Positions 17,356 to 26,359 of a stretch of 64,000 nt of DNA are shown here, piece by piece. Below the pieces are notes generated by a model. That model made no database searches. It saw nothing but the letters and a program-made list of their open reading frames with translations, and was not told the DNA's origin. The DNA is from Maricaulis sp034670125. Lineage in GTDB: Bacteria > Pseudomonadota > Alphaproteobacteria > Caulobacterales > Maricaulaceae. Every line of letters starts with the position of its first letter. The first letter of the stretch is position 1. Location of the stretch: positions 62,001-126,000 of the forward strand of contig NZ_JAXMOC010000003.1 in assembly GCF_034670125.1 (NCBI RefSeq). Reading direction: 5' to 3'. Made by a program: the position numbers and the translations under genes.

Positions 17356-18420
17356 TCAATCAAAAGAATAGAGCAGCGACACGTCCAGCCGAATATCAGT
17401 CGGTTCAAATCCGGCCCGCTCCTCGAACTCATGCTCGATCCGCAGACCGGTCTGCACCGCCCAGTCACCGAACAGGCGGTTGGTCAGCGTGAAGCGCTGG
17501 TCGACCCGCGAACCGCCGCCCACGAAAGCCGTCGTCTCCGAGCCGAAATTCGCCGTTTCGGAAATCGTGTAGTGAAAGCTCGACCCGGCCTCGCCGACCC
17601 AATCGGTGAGGGTTTCGCCCGTCACCCCGGCCTCGCGATAGCGCTGACCCGCACCCGCGCGCAAAACCCAGTTCGCTTTCGGCGTCTCGACCGCGTGCCA
17701 GATCCCGCCACCGGTCAGGAAAGCCGATCGGGCATAAATGCCGATCAGGTCACGCTCATAGGACCCGCCACCATAATAGCCGACCCCGCTGTCGAGTTCG
17801 CGCGTGGCCCGCAACTCCACCAGCCAGTTGTCACGCGTGGTACTGGTTGCGCTTTCCGACAGGAAATATTCGAACTGGCTGTCGATGCGCCAGCCCCGCT
17901 CCAATTCCCGGTCAAGCTCGATGGCAAAGGAAAAGTCGGTCAGCTCGGAATTGCCGCGTTCCAGCTGGATGCCGGCGCGGACATGACCGGCCCAACTGTC
18001 ATCTGTCAGCTGACGGATCGGACCGGCGAGCCAGCTTCCCGATCCGTCCGGCGCTTCGCCGAGCACGACCGGAGACCCGCCGAGGTCCCGGTGTTCAGCC
18101 GCCGGATGCTCCGCGACCTCTGTGGCCTCGGGGACAGCAGGAGCCGGAGACGGGTCCGGCAGGGGCCAGTCCGCGACTGCGCCGGCACGGCTTGGGAGTT
18201 CGGCGAGGATATGGGCGTGAACCGCCGCCCGGCCGCCCTCGACAAGGACCGAAACCATGTCGGCGGTCTCGAGAAAGCGGTCGTCATCACTCTGGCGATC
18301 CGCCGCTTCTGCCAGCAAAGCGGCATAGGCTTGCGGCAGGTCAGCTTTCGCGGACGCCGGAAACGCTGCCATCAGCAAGAACGAAGCGGCCAGGACGGCC
18401 GGTGTGCGAAGTCCCATCAT
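17356..18420 (-). CDS. DUF481 family outer-membrane beta-barrel protein
   Basis: A 354-residue exported protein: signal peptide (MMGLRTPAVLAASFLLMAAF, cleavage after ASA), a helical, Pro-rich N-terminal region to about residue 140, then a C-terminal half of alternating beta strands ending in SLLYSFD with a terminal aromatic-type signature. Segments such as WAGHVRAGIQLERGNSELTDFSFAIELDRE and LTDWVGEAGSSFHYTISETANF match the DUF481/YdiY salt-induced outer-membrane family. The function of that family is not settled. The start at 18420 has GGGA six bases upstream. Confidence 0.75.
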   Translation of the reverse strand: MMGLRTPAVLAASFLLMAAFPASAKADLPQAYAALLAEAADRQSDDDRFLETADMVSVLVEGGRAAVHAHILAELPSRAGAVADWPLPDPSPAPAVPEATEVAEHPAAEHRDLGGSPVVLGEAPDGSGSWLAGPIRQLTDDSWAGHVRAGIQLERGNSELTDFSFAIELDRELERGWRIDSQFEYFLSESATSTTRDNWLVELRATRELDSGVGYYGGGSYERDLIGIYARSAFLTGGGIWHAVETPKANWVLRAGAGQRYREAGVTGETLTDWVGEAGSSFHYTISETANFGSETTAFVGGGSRVDQRFTLTNRLFGDWAVQTGLRIEHEFEERAGFEPTDIRLDVSLLYSFD

Positions 18421-18552
18421 ATCAATCCCGATCAGCGGCAGCCCGGTGACTGCAAATGCGCCATCACCGGGCCTAGGCATTCGGTCTTAACAAATCGTGG
18501 GTTGGGGCGTCACCCGCCTCTTACCAGCTGGCGGGCGTTGTCCGGCCGTGAC

Positions 18553-19017
18553 CTATTCAACGCGGACGATGTCCCAGTCTTCCAGTTGCCCCGAGCCGCC
18601 CAGCCAGCAATCCCAGCTGTCATACTCCGAGCTCCCGCCCTCGATATTCTCGCCAATCGGGTAGTCCGGCCATTCATGGCAATAGGCGGCATTATCGCCC
18701 GACATTTCGTACGGGTCCTCGTTGAACCGATCGACAAAAACCGACCAGGACCCGTTGGCATTGGCATTGTACCAGCCATCCGACGGCGCTTCCTCGCCGG
18801 TCGGATAGACCAGGCCGGTGACGGTGATGTCGATACCCTCGCCGTCGCCCCGGCCAAAGCGGATGGTCGCGGTCTGTCCGTGAAAGTCACGGTTGGACTC
18901 CGTGCCGGTGGCCTCGAACACCTGACCGCCCGGCCCATCGCTCGCCAGTGCCGCCGTCGCGCCGCCCGTCAGGGCCAGGGCGAGGGTCATCGCCGTCATC
19001 AATCCGGTCCGCATCAT
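18553..19017 (-). CDS. exported protein, paralogue 1 of an unrecognised family
   Basis: A 154-residue protein with a signal peptide (cleavage near ALASDG). It shares a clear pattern with the product at 20962-21390: DGPxGQxF near the mature N terminus, GxTATIRF, WPDYPIGxNIE, a cysteine pair (C113 and C137 here) and a C-terminal W(D/E)I.R.E. The two cysteines probably form a disulfide in the periplasm or outside the cell. The family is not known to me. Its many acidic and aromatic residues suggest a small beta domain. Confidence 0.65.
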   Translation of the reverse strand: MMRTGLMTAMTLALALTGGATAALASDGPGGQVFEATGTESNRDFHGQTATIRFGRGDGEGIDITVTGLVYPTGEEAPSDGWYNANANGSWSVFVDRFNEDPYEMSGDNAAYCHEWPDYPIGENIEGGSSEYDSWDCWLGGSGQLEDWDIVRVE

Positions 19018-19151
19018 GTTATCAGTCCCCGTTTTTCCAGTCGCCCCGTCGGGAGCGCTCTTTCAAGCGGCTGAATAAGCGATGGGTTTTAAGATACCGG
19101 TGCGAAGGTCGGTAAAATTCGATCCATCGCGACCGGTCAAGCCGATCCGGC

Positions 19152-19742
19152 TCAGCTGGCCAGACGCCCGCGACGCACCCAGTCAAAACACATCGCGTAA
19201 CCGATCAGGATCAAGACCCAGCCGGCCACATTGTACCACTGGGTGCCGAACAGCATGACCATCGATCCGACCACCACCAACAGCGCGCCGATACGTGACA
19301 CCGACAGGTAGGACAGGCAGGGCAGCACCACGGCGGTGACGAAGATATAATTGGGCCCGAAAGTGATGAAGGGCGACCACACCGCCGGCGTGCCGATCAG
19401 CTGGCGGGCGACGGTATTCTCCATCTCGCCATTGGGCAGGGCCCAGAACACGAAATCGAGCACGCACATGCCGATCAGCGCGGTGATGCCGGCATAGAGG
19501 AGCGGTATGGTCAGCCAGTGGATATTGCGCCAGGGCAAGCGTCCGGCGAAGGGCAGCATCATCACGCCGCCGACCAGCAGCGACCAGTGGGCAAAGTCGA
19601 TCGGACGCTGTGCCTCGACAAAGTTCTGACCCTGCCGCAGCAGGACCTGACCGATGATATACAGCACCAGCCCGGCCAGCCACAGGGCCCGCTCGCCAAG
19701 GCGCGGAAACTCCGCCTGTCCCGATGTCGCCTGGATGATCAT
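19152..19742 (-). CDS. multi-pass membrane protein of unknown function
   Basis: A 196-residue inner-membrane protein with about six hydrophobic helices (LWLAGLVLYIIGQVLL, LLVGGVMMLPFAGRL, LTIPLLYAGITALIGMCVLDFVFWAL, FITFGPNYIFVTAVVLPCLSYL, ALLVVVGSMVMLFGTQ, VAGWVLILIGYAMCF). A GGGGAG ribosome site precedes the ATG. No family signature is recognised. It reads in the same direction as the GFA gene, which ends 76 bases upstream. Confidence 0.6.
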   Translation of the reverse strand: MIIQATSGQAEFPRLGERALWLAGLVLYIIGQVLLRQGQNFVEAQRPIDFAHWSLLVGGVMMLPFAGRLPWRNIHWLTIPLLYAGITALIGMCVLDFVFWALPNGEMENTVARQLIGTPAVWSPFITFGPNYIFVTAVVLPCLSYLSVSRIGALLVVVGSMVMLFGTQWYNVAGWVLILIGYAMCFDWVRRGRLAS

Positions 19743-19818
19743 GGACCGTTCTCCCCGTCCGGTTGTGGCGGCACACTAGCGAGGCCGTCATTGCACCGGA
19801 AGGTGGCATGAACAGCGG

Positions 19819-20313
19819 TCAGCGGGCCGCGCCCAGCCGCCGTGTCCCCAGCCGGTCGAACCGGTCCAGCGCCGCCTGCGGCCACTCGGCCTGCATGTCG
19901 TAGAATACCGGGAACTGCCGTGCCGGCTCGGGGATCGGCGTGAACGGCAAGGCCGAGCGGGTGAAGATGTGGACGTCCGGCGGGCAGCGTTCCGGCTCGT
20001 CCAGCGTGGCAACGCGGATGAAGACCATCACCTCGCGGCGTCCATAATCGCTCCACACGGCATTTCCGCATGAGCCGCAGCGCCAGATATCGTGCGGCTT
20101 GCCGCTGCCGGTCGCCTGCTCGTGCCGGACCGGTACGCCCGAGACCAGCTCGACTTCGGACCGTTCGATCAGGGCGTTGATGGCATAGGGCCCGCCGGTC
20201 TGCTTGCGGCAGTCACGGCAGTGGCAGGCATGGACGAACATCGGATCGCGGCGCAGGCGATACCGCACCTCGCCGCAAAAGCAGGCGCCGGCATGGCTGT
20301 GTGTCTCTGTCAT
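19819..20313 (-). CDS. GFA family (glutathione-dependent formaldehyde-activating-like) protein
   Basis: A 164-residue Mss4-like zinc-binding protein. The family pattern is complete: GACFCGEVRYRL, CHCRDCRKQTGGPY, and WRCGSCGNAVWSDY, giving the cysteines for two zinc sites. Some GFA proteins bind glutathione and speed formaldehyde adduct formation, but most members are uncharacterised, so catalysis should not be assumed. No formaldehyde-oxidation genes are nearby. Confidence 0.85.
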   Translation of the reverse strand: MTETHSHAGACFCGEVRYRLRRDPMFVHACHCRDCRKQTGGPYAINALIERSEVELVSGVPVRHEQATGSGKPHDIWRCGSCGNAVWSDYGRREVMVFIRVATLDEPERCPPDVHIFTRSALPFTPIPEPARQFPVFYDMQAEWPQAALDRFDRLGTRRLGAAR

Positions 20314-20478
20314 TGTGTCACTGTCATGATGTCATCCCCGATCATCCTTGCACGACTGTGCGGAGCAAACCGCAACCTGTCCAGCTGCCACGGCCCGCGA
20401 CCTTGCGCCGCTCCACCGGTGGATTGGCGCGGCTCGCCAATCCATCTATCCAGTGTCTGACCGCCTTTGGAGAGCGCC

Positions 20479-20844
20479 ATGACATACGCAACGGGGCAGG
20501 CCTGGAGCCTGAAGAACATCGACGAGCCGGACGCCCGCATCGTCATCGGCCGGATCGAACCGGCCGCCCAGCTCGACGGTCAGACGGTCATCCATTGCAC
20601 CATCTTCGATGCCGTGATCGCCGATACCGGTGACGGCACGGGTCCCGGCCCGCTGACCTTCGGCCACATCCCCTTCACCGAAGCGGCCTTCGCGGCCTCG
20701 GTCGATACGCTGATTGACAACAAGGCAGCCACCGCCGAGGCTTTCGACGAAGGCTATTACCAATGGGCCGAAGCCATGGGCGGTGCCTTCAGCGGCACCG
20801 TCGCCGCGACCCTCGCCGACGTCCTCCAGGGCGCCCGCGACTGA
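20479..20844 (+). CDS. small hypothetical protein
   Basis: A 121-residue acidic protein without a signal peptide or membrane segment. The start at 20479 follows TTGGAGAG. It has a beta-rich first half (RIVIGRIEPAAQLDGQTVIHCTIFDAVI) and a helical second half (FAASVDTLIDNKAATAEAFDEGYYQWAEAMGGAF). The family is not recognised. It stands alone between a divergent GFA gene and a convergent exported protein gene. Confidence 0.55.
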   Translation: MTYATGQAWSLKNIDEPDARIVIGRIEPAAQLDGQTVIHCTIFDAVIADTGDGTGPGPLTFGHIPFTEAAFAASVDTLIDNKAATAEAFDEGYYQWAEAMGGAFSGTVAATLADVLQGARD

Positions 20845-20868
20845 GACGGCAAGATCAGGCGGGCCGGG

Positions 20869-20921
20869 GCGCAGTCCCGAGCCATAAACCCCTTGCCAGC
20901 AAGGGAACTCAAGGAGTCCAG
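20869..20921 (+). repeat. partial copy of the CCATAAACCCCTTGCC repeat
   Basis: The segment around GAGCCATAAACCCCTTGCCA matches the fuller copies at 23256 and 23678, but decays after the CTCAAGG part. It is in the gap between two convergent genes. Confidence 0.7.
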
Positions 20922-20961
20922 TGCCAGCTCGAAAAATGGTGTGTGCCCCTGTTGTTCCCCG

Positions 20962-21390
20962 CTATTCGATACGCGTGATTTCCCACGACATCGCGCCGCC
21001 GTCCGGGCCTAGCCAGCACACGCCGGTCGCTTCCCAGCCCCCGCCGACTGACTCGATGTTGGCGCCAATCGGATAGTCCGGCCAGCTGCGGCAAAGGGGG
21101 CGTTCGCCCCAGGGGTCCATCCAGAAGATGTCAGCGTCGACATAGATTTCCCCATTCGACTCTCCACCCCACTCCGAGGTCCAGGGGTCGTCGCCCATCG
21201 CGTCCTGGATACCCGAGACCGTGACCTGCCCGCCGGCCTCGAAACGGATCGTCGCGGTATCTCCAACGCGGGCAAGGTCGGTATTGCGCGTGGCGACGGC
21301 CTGGAAGGTCTGGCCGGCCGGGCCGTCCTGCGCCACGGCGGCGGGAGCGAGCAGGCCAAGGGCGATGCCGGTGATGACGAGTGTTTTCAT
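20962..21390 (-). CDS. exported protein, paralogue 2 of an unrecognised family
   Basis: A 142-residue protein with a signal peptide (MKTLVITGIALGLLAPAAVA). It shares with the product at 18553-19017 the DGPxGQxF start of the mature part, GDTATIRF, WPDYPIGANIE, two cysteines (C100, C125) and the end SWEITRIE. The cysteine spacing differs by one residue. The pair probably arose by duplication within about 2 kb. No function is assigned. Confidence 0.65.
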   Translation of the reverse strand: MKTLVITGIALGLLAPAAVAQDGPAGQTFQAVATRNTDLARVGDTATIRFEAGGQVTVSGIQDAMGDDPWTSEWGGESNGEIYVDADIFWMDPWGERPLCRSWPDYPIGANIESVGGGWEATGVCWLGPDGGAMSWEITRIE

Positions 21391-21522
21391 GGGTCTGTCC
21401 TGAAACCGTTGAGTGTCGGCATCACGTCTAGCGCCACAGAATTAAGATACGGTCAGCGGGTCGGGCCACTTTCTGGCCATCGCGGGCGAGCGTCCAGCCG
21501 TCTTCATCCTGACGCCGGATGA

Positions 21523-21900
21523 TCAGGAAATGCGCCCGAGCCCGGGAAGCGTCGTCATCTGGTCAGCGAAGGGCTCCAGGATAAACGCCTCAGCCTCCTC
21601 CTGGGTCATGTTGCCGGAGGCCGCATCCTTGATCTGCTCCAGCCTGTCGATCCAGATATTGCCGCGGCGCACCGGCGGCATGGATTTGAGCAGGGCGGTC
21701 GCGGTGCGCACGGCCTGTGCCGTCTCGCCGGCGTGATATTGCTGGTAGAGGCATTGCACCATCAGCTTCAGCGCCGCGTGTTCATAATTGGCGAGGACAG
21801 CGTCGAACGCGTCCGCCTCTTCGCTGACGGCGTTGGTGTCCCAGGCATGGCTGGCACCCAGATAGCGCTTGGCCGCGCGTGGCGTGTTGTGTCGTGTCAT
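21523..21900 (-). CDS. small helical hypothetical protein
   Basis: A 125-residue cytoplasmic protein from the ATG at 21900, chosen because the longer frame extends through basic, low-quality sequence. It is alpha-helical, possibly repeat-like (FDAVLANYEHAALKLMVQCLYQQYHAGETAQAVRTATALLKSMP), reminiscent of a TPR fold but with no firm match. The C-terminal part is TQEEAEAFILEPFADQMTTLPG. No function is assigned. Confidence 0.5.
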   Translation of the reverse strand: MTRHNTPRAAKRYLGASHAWDTNAVSEEADAFDAVLANYEHAALKLMVQCLYQQYHAGETAQAVRTATALLKSMPPVRRGNIWIDRLEQIKDAASGNMTQEEAEAFILEPFADQMTTLPGLGRIS

Positions 21901-22156
21901 GGAGAGATCCCTTGTTGTGAAGCCGCGCGGTCTCACAATTGAGCGCACAGGTGTGCGCGCTTCGCGCGGCAATCGCCGAAGTGATGGGAGGCAAGCGGGA
22001 TGCCGGCGATGCCGGTAACCGGTAATGGGTATAGCGCGTGACATCGTGACATCCCGCCTGGCGGAGTTTTCCCGGGCTGTCTCCACCCCGTTTCCAATCC
22101 TCACACGTACTCGGGTCGGTCGTTTAGTGCCCTCGGACGCGAAGAGAGGACGCCCT

Positions 22157-22256
22157 GCCAGCGCTCACGATCGTCACATCGATCGCCCGGACAGGCTCCG
22201 CTCGCTCCCGGGCAATCGTGACGTGGCCATCGCCTCCCGTCCCGGGAACCGCTGGC
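22157..22256. repeat. long imperfect inverted structure
   Basis: GCCAGCG at 22157 pairs with CGCTGGC at 22250-22256. Inside, CGTCAC (22172) pairs with GTGACG (22218-22223), and GCCCGG (22185-22190) with CCGGGC (22208-22213). It could be a folded RNA or a degenerate palindromic element. Confidence 0.4.
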
Positions 22257-22357
22257 GATTATGGGGGCTGTCGAGAGGGGGGCGGACAAGTTGGTGCGGT
22301 TTTTTCGGGTTTTGCTGTGTTTGCGGGAGGTTAGGCGCGCGCACAACGGGGATAGGC

Positions 22358-22505
22358 AGGTCCTTCCCCTTGATGGGGAAGGTGGGCCGGCGCGAAGGGC
22401 CGGGTCGGATCGGGTGAGACGCGCAGCGTTCCGGCACCCACCTCCCATCACCCACTCCGTCTCGCCCTGACGGGCGATCCACCTCGCCTTGTCCGGGCGA
22501 GGACC
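22358..22505 (-). repeat. composite hairpin repeat, copy B
   Basis: A 148-bp copy, inverted relative to copy A. It opens with the CCTTCCCC-TTGAT-GGGGAAGG hairpin and closes with a CCTCGCC-type hairpin. The inner hairpin here has stem CCGG and loop-side GCGCGAAGG, differing in sequence from copies C and D. It precedes the DUF559 gene by 53 bases. Confidence 0.85.
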
Positions 22506-22558
22506 GGGTGCGAGCTGGATCACAGGCGGCGCGTCATCGGCTGTGCTTTCCTCGCCGC

Positions 22559-22909
22559 ATGAAGAGTCCGCTCACCCAACGCGCCCGTGCCCTGCGACAG
22601 GACATGACGCCGCATGAAGTCCGGCTCTGGGCCTGCCTGCGGGCCTGGCGGAGCGAGGGCATCAAGTTTCGGCGGCAGGTCACGCTGGGTCGCTACATCG
22701 TCGACTTCGCCTGTTTCCGCCCCAAACTCGTCGTCGAACTCGATGGCGGACAGCACACGCTGGACGACCATGCCGCCAAGGACGCCCGGCGCGATGCCTG
22801 GTTGCGAAGCGAAGGCTTCATCGTCTTCCGGGCCTGGAACCATGAGGTCGATGACGATATCGACGCCGTCCTCGACGCCATTCGCGCCCTGGTCGATGCC
22901 AAGCGCTAG
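22559..22909 (+). CDS. DUF559 family endonuclease-like protein
   Basis: A 116-residue protein of the DUF559 family, which has a restriction-endonuclease/Vsr-like fold. Visible hallmarks are TPHEVRLWACLRAWRSEGIKFRRQ, the strand GRYIVDF with D49, and LVVELDGGQH with E60 and D62, then RDAWLRSEGFIVFRAWNHEV. DNA nicking or cleavage is likely from the fold but not proven for the family. It lies between two same-orientation copies of the composite repeat, and its TAG stop (22907-22909) overlaps the first two bases (AG) of copy C. No partner methylase or transposase is present. Confidence 0.82.
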   Translation: MKSPLTQRARALRQDMTPHEVRLWACLRAWRSEGIKFRRQVTLGRYIVDFACFRPKLVVELDGGQHTLDDHAAKDARRDAWLRSEGFIVFRAWNHEVDDDIDAVLDAIRALVDAKR

Positions 22910-23057
22910 GTCCTTCCCCTTGATGGGGAAGGTGGGCCGAGGCGCAGCCTCGGGTCGGATCGGGTGAAACGCGCCAGCGTTCCGGCACCGGCCTCCGATC
23001 ACCCACTCCGTCTGGCCGCTACGCGTCCAGCCACCTCGCCCATCAAGGGCGAGGGCC
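22908..23057 (-). repeat. composite hairpin repeat, copy C
   Basis: A 150-bp copy whose first bases AGGTCC overlap the DUF559 stop codon. The inner hairpin stem is CCGAGGC with GCCTCGG, unlike copies A, B and D, yet still paired. The far terminus is slightly decayed (GAGGGCC in place of GAGGACC). Confidence 0.85.
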
Positions 23058-23111
23058 CAGTGACCCCGGCGCAGCAATTTCTGCCAGGATAAGATATGGA
23101 AAACACAGAAC

Positions 23112-23252
23112 AGGTCCTTCCCCTTGATGGGGAAGGTGGCCCGAAGGGCCGGATCGGGTGAAACGCGCCAGCGTTCCGGCACCAACCTCCCTCCACCCAC
23201 TCCGTCTGGCCGCTACGCGTCCAGCCACCTCGCCCATCAAGGGCGAGGACCT
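23112..23252 (-). repeat. composite hairpin repeat, copy D
   Basis: A 141-bp copy in the orientation of B and C. It shares its central and right part with copy C almost base for base. The inner hairpin is shortened to GGCCC-GAA-GGGCC. Confidence 0.85.
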
Positions 23253-23255
23253 CAC

Positions 23256-23347
23256 GCGCCCGGGGGCAGACCGGGCCATAAACCCCTTGCCAGCCAAAGG
23301 GTCTCAGGGGATGAGCGGGGTCAAGGGTGAAACCGCGAAGCGGCGGA
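23256..23347 (+). repeat. CCATAAACCCC repeat, full copy 1
   Basis: About 90 bp beginning near a CGGGGGCAGACCGGG segment and running through CCATAAACCCCTTGCCAGCC to GAAACCGCGAAGCGGCGG. It is nearly identical to 23678-23768. It follows copy D directly. Confidence 0.8.
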
Positions 23348-23402
23348 TGAGGGGGATCAGCGCCCTGGCACCGGGATTTCCCCCTCACCCGGCCTCCGGC
23401 CA

Positions 23403-23422
23403 CCCTCTCCCAAGGGAGAGGG
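23403..23422. repeat. perfect 9-bp hairpin (REP-like)
   Basis: CCCTCTCCC and GGGAGAGGG are exact complements separated by AA. The flanking CCGGCCTCCGGCCA also pairs on itself. It is typical of intergenic palindromes in high-GC genomes. Confidence 0.75.
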
Positions 23423-23539
23423 AAAGACGCGTCTCTTTCTGTGCCGGCAAGGCGTGCGCAGGCCAGACGAGGGGGATGCCTTCGTCTATCGGTCCCGGCT
23501 CTGCGGCCGGGAAAATGGGGCGTGTGGAACCACCCTTCC

Positions 23540-23645
23540 CCGTCATCCTGACGAAGGTCAGGACCCAGTTCATAGAGCGAACTGCCGCCAGTCCCGTACA
23601 GATCCGGTTTTGCCATCTGGGTCCTGACCTTCGTCAGGATGACGG
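23540..23645. repeat. 29-bp inverted repeat of a REP-like unit
   Basis: The arms at 23540-23568 and 23617-23645 are exact reverse complements; each contains the smaller palindrome CCTGACGAAGGTCAGG. The 48-base spacer has no gene. Two head-to-head REP units of this kind make a BIME-like element. Confidence 0.85.
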
Positions 23646-23677
23646 TTGGGAAGGACCAGGTCAGCCCGGAACGGACG

Positions 23678-23768
23678 CGCCCCGGCGCAGACCGGGCCAT
23701 AAACCCCTTGCCAGCCAAAGGGCCTCAGGGGCTAAGCGGGGTCAAGGGTGAAACCGTGAAGCGGCGGC
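23678..23768 (+). repeat. CCATAAACCCC repeat, full copy 2
   Basis: Matches 23256-23347 over about 90 bp with few changes (for example AAGGGCCTCAGG against AAGGGTCTCAGG). Both copies end in GAAGCGGCGG or a near match. Confidence 0.8.
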
Positions 23769-23902
23769 ACCAGCGAAGCCCGAAAAACGGGAACCGGTTT
23801 TCAGATAAAGCCGAGCGAACCGGGAGCCGCCCTTGACCCCGCTGACCCGCTGAAGCGAAGACTCGGCATGGGGTTTGAGTGGGGGGGAAGCGCGAACATG
23901 CA

Positions 23903-24427
23903 CTACGCTCTCGATACTTTGTCATATGCATCCAAGTCATCGAGCCATATCCGAATCTGGTTCCAGACAGCTACCAGCACCTCAATCACTGGCTGCCCCT
24001 CAAATGGGGCTTCGGGCCAACGTGGAGCGTTAAAAACAACGTCGCCCCACGGATATCCACTCGCAGAATGGCGCTCAAGCATAGCGATTGGCTTGTATGG
24101 GTGCGCGGCCCAACTGTCCTCCCCATGAGCGACTCGATCGCGTTCCTTCTTCAGCAAATCGTAGATTGGATCGGGCTCGATGGTCGCTCGAAAGTACGCC
24201 AATTGATTGGTGTTAAGAATCACATCGGTCGCTCCATCCGAGTTTCGAAGCGCCTCTATCGATCCTCGAGCGAACACGAAGAAAGCTCCATAGTACAGCA
24301 TCAGCGCTGTTTGATCCTGATCATCGCTGGTGGCCAGTTCACGGTACCGACACAGCGCATATTTCGCCGAGCCGCAGTACGCCCGCGCGGCGGGAATGCC
24401 CCTCCGTTTCTCGGTGCAATCTCCCAT
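23903..24427 (-). CDS. hypothetical protein with a HEPN-like motif, lower GC
   Basis: About 174 residues from the ATG at 24427; a TTG at 24433 is an alternative. It is helical (YYGAFFVFARGSIEALRN) and contains KKERDRVAHGEDSW, in which R-x4-H fits the RX4-6H signature of HEPN-domain RNases. The codon use and base composition are visibly less GC-rich than the neighbours, and it sits next to a repeat cluster, so recent transfer is likely. HEPN assignment is a pattern match by eye; it could equally be an unrelated helical protein. No antitoxin-like partner is adjacent. Confidence 0.55.
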   Translation of the reverse strand: MGDCTEKRRGIPAARAYCGSAKYALCRYRELATSDDQDQTALMLYYGAFFVFARGSIEALRNSDGATDVILNTNQLAYFRATIEPDPIYDLLKKERDRVAHGEDSWAAHPYKPIAMLERHSASGYPWGDVVFNAPRWPEAPFEGQPVIEVLVAVWNQIRIWLDDLDAYDKVSRA

Positions 24428-24468
24428 AGCCAACTATCTTCTACCGCGCAGAGTTAATTCACCGGGTC

Positions 24469-26346
<1,878 letters not shown>

Positions 26347-26359
26347 GAAGGGGCTCCGG

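Larger units (their letters stand above)
21901..22558. other. gene-free stretch upstream of the DUF559 gene
   Basis: No convincing gene lies here. It holds a long imperfect inverted structure (22157-22256) and copy B of the composite hairpin repeat (22358-22505). The remainder includes a T-rich patch near 22299-22320 (GGTTTTTTCGGGTTTTGC on the plus strand), without a strong stem before it. Confidence 0.55.
22910..23902. other. gene-free repeat cluster of about 1 kb
   Basis: This stretch is made almost entirely of palindromic repeats: composite copies C and D, two copies of the CCATAAACCCC repeat, a CCCTCTCCC-AA-GGGAGAGGG hairpin (23403-23422) and a 29-bp inverted repeat (23540-23645). Open frames through it are repeat artefacts; no ribosome site or protein family supports any of them. 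Confidence 0.7.

Noticed and set aside
22910..23902. Possible CRISPR array in the repeat cluster
   Set aside because: The repeats are long, palindromic, of several families and irregularly spaced; there are no uniform spacers and no cas genes.
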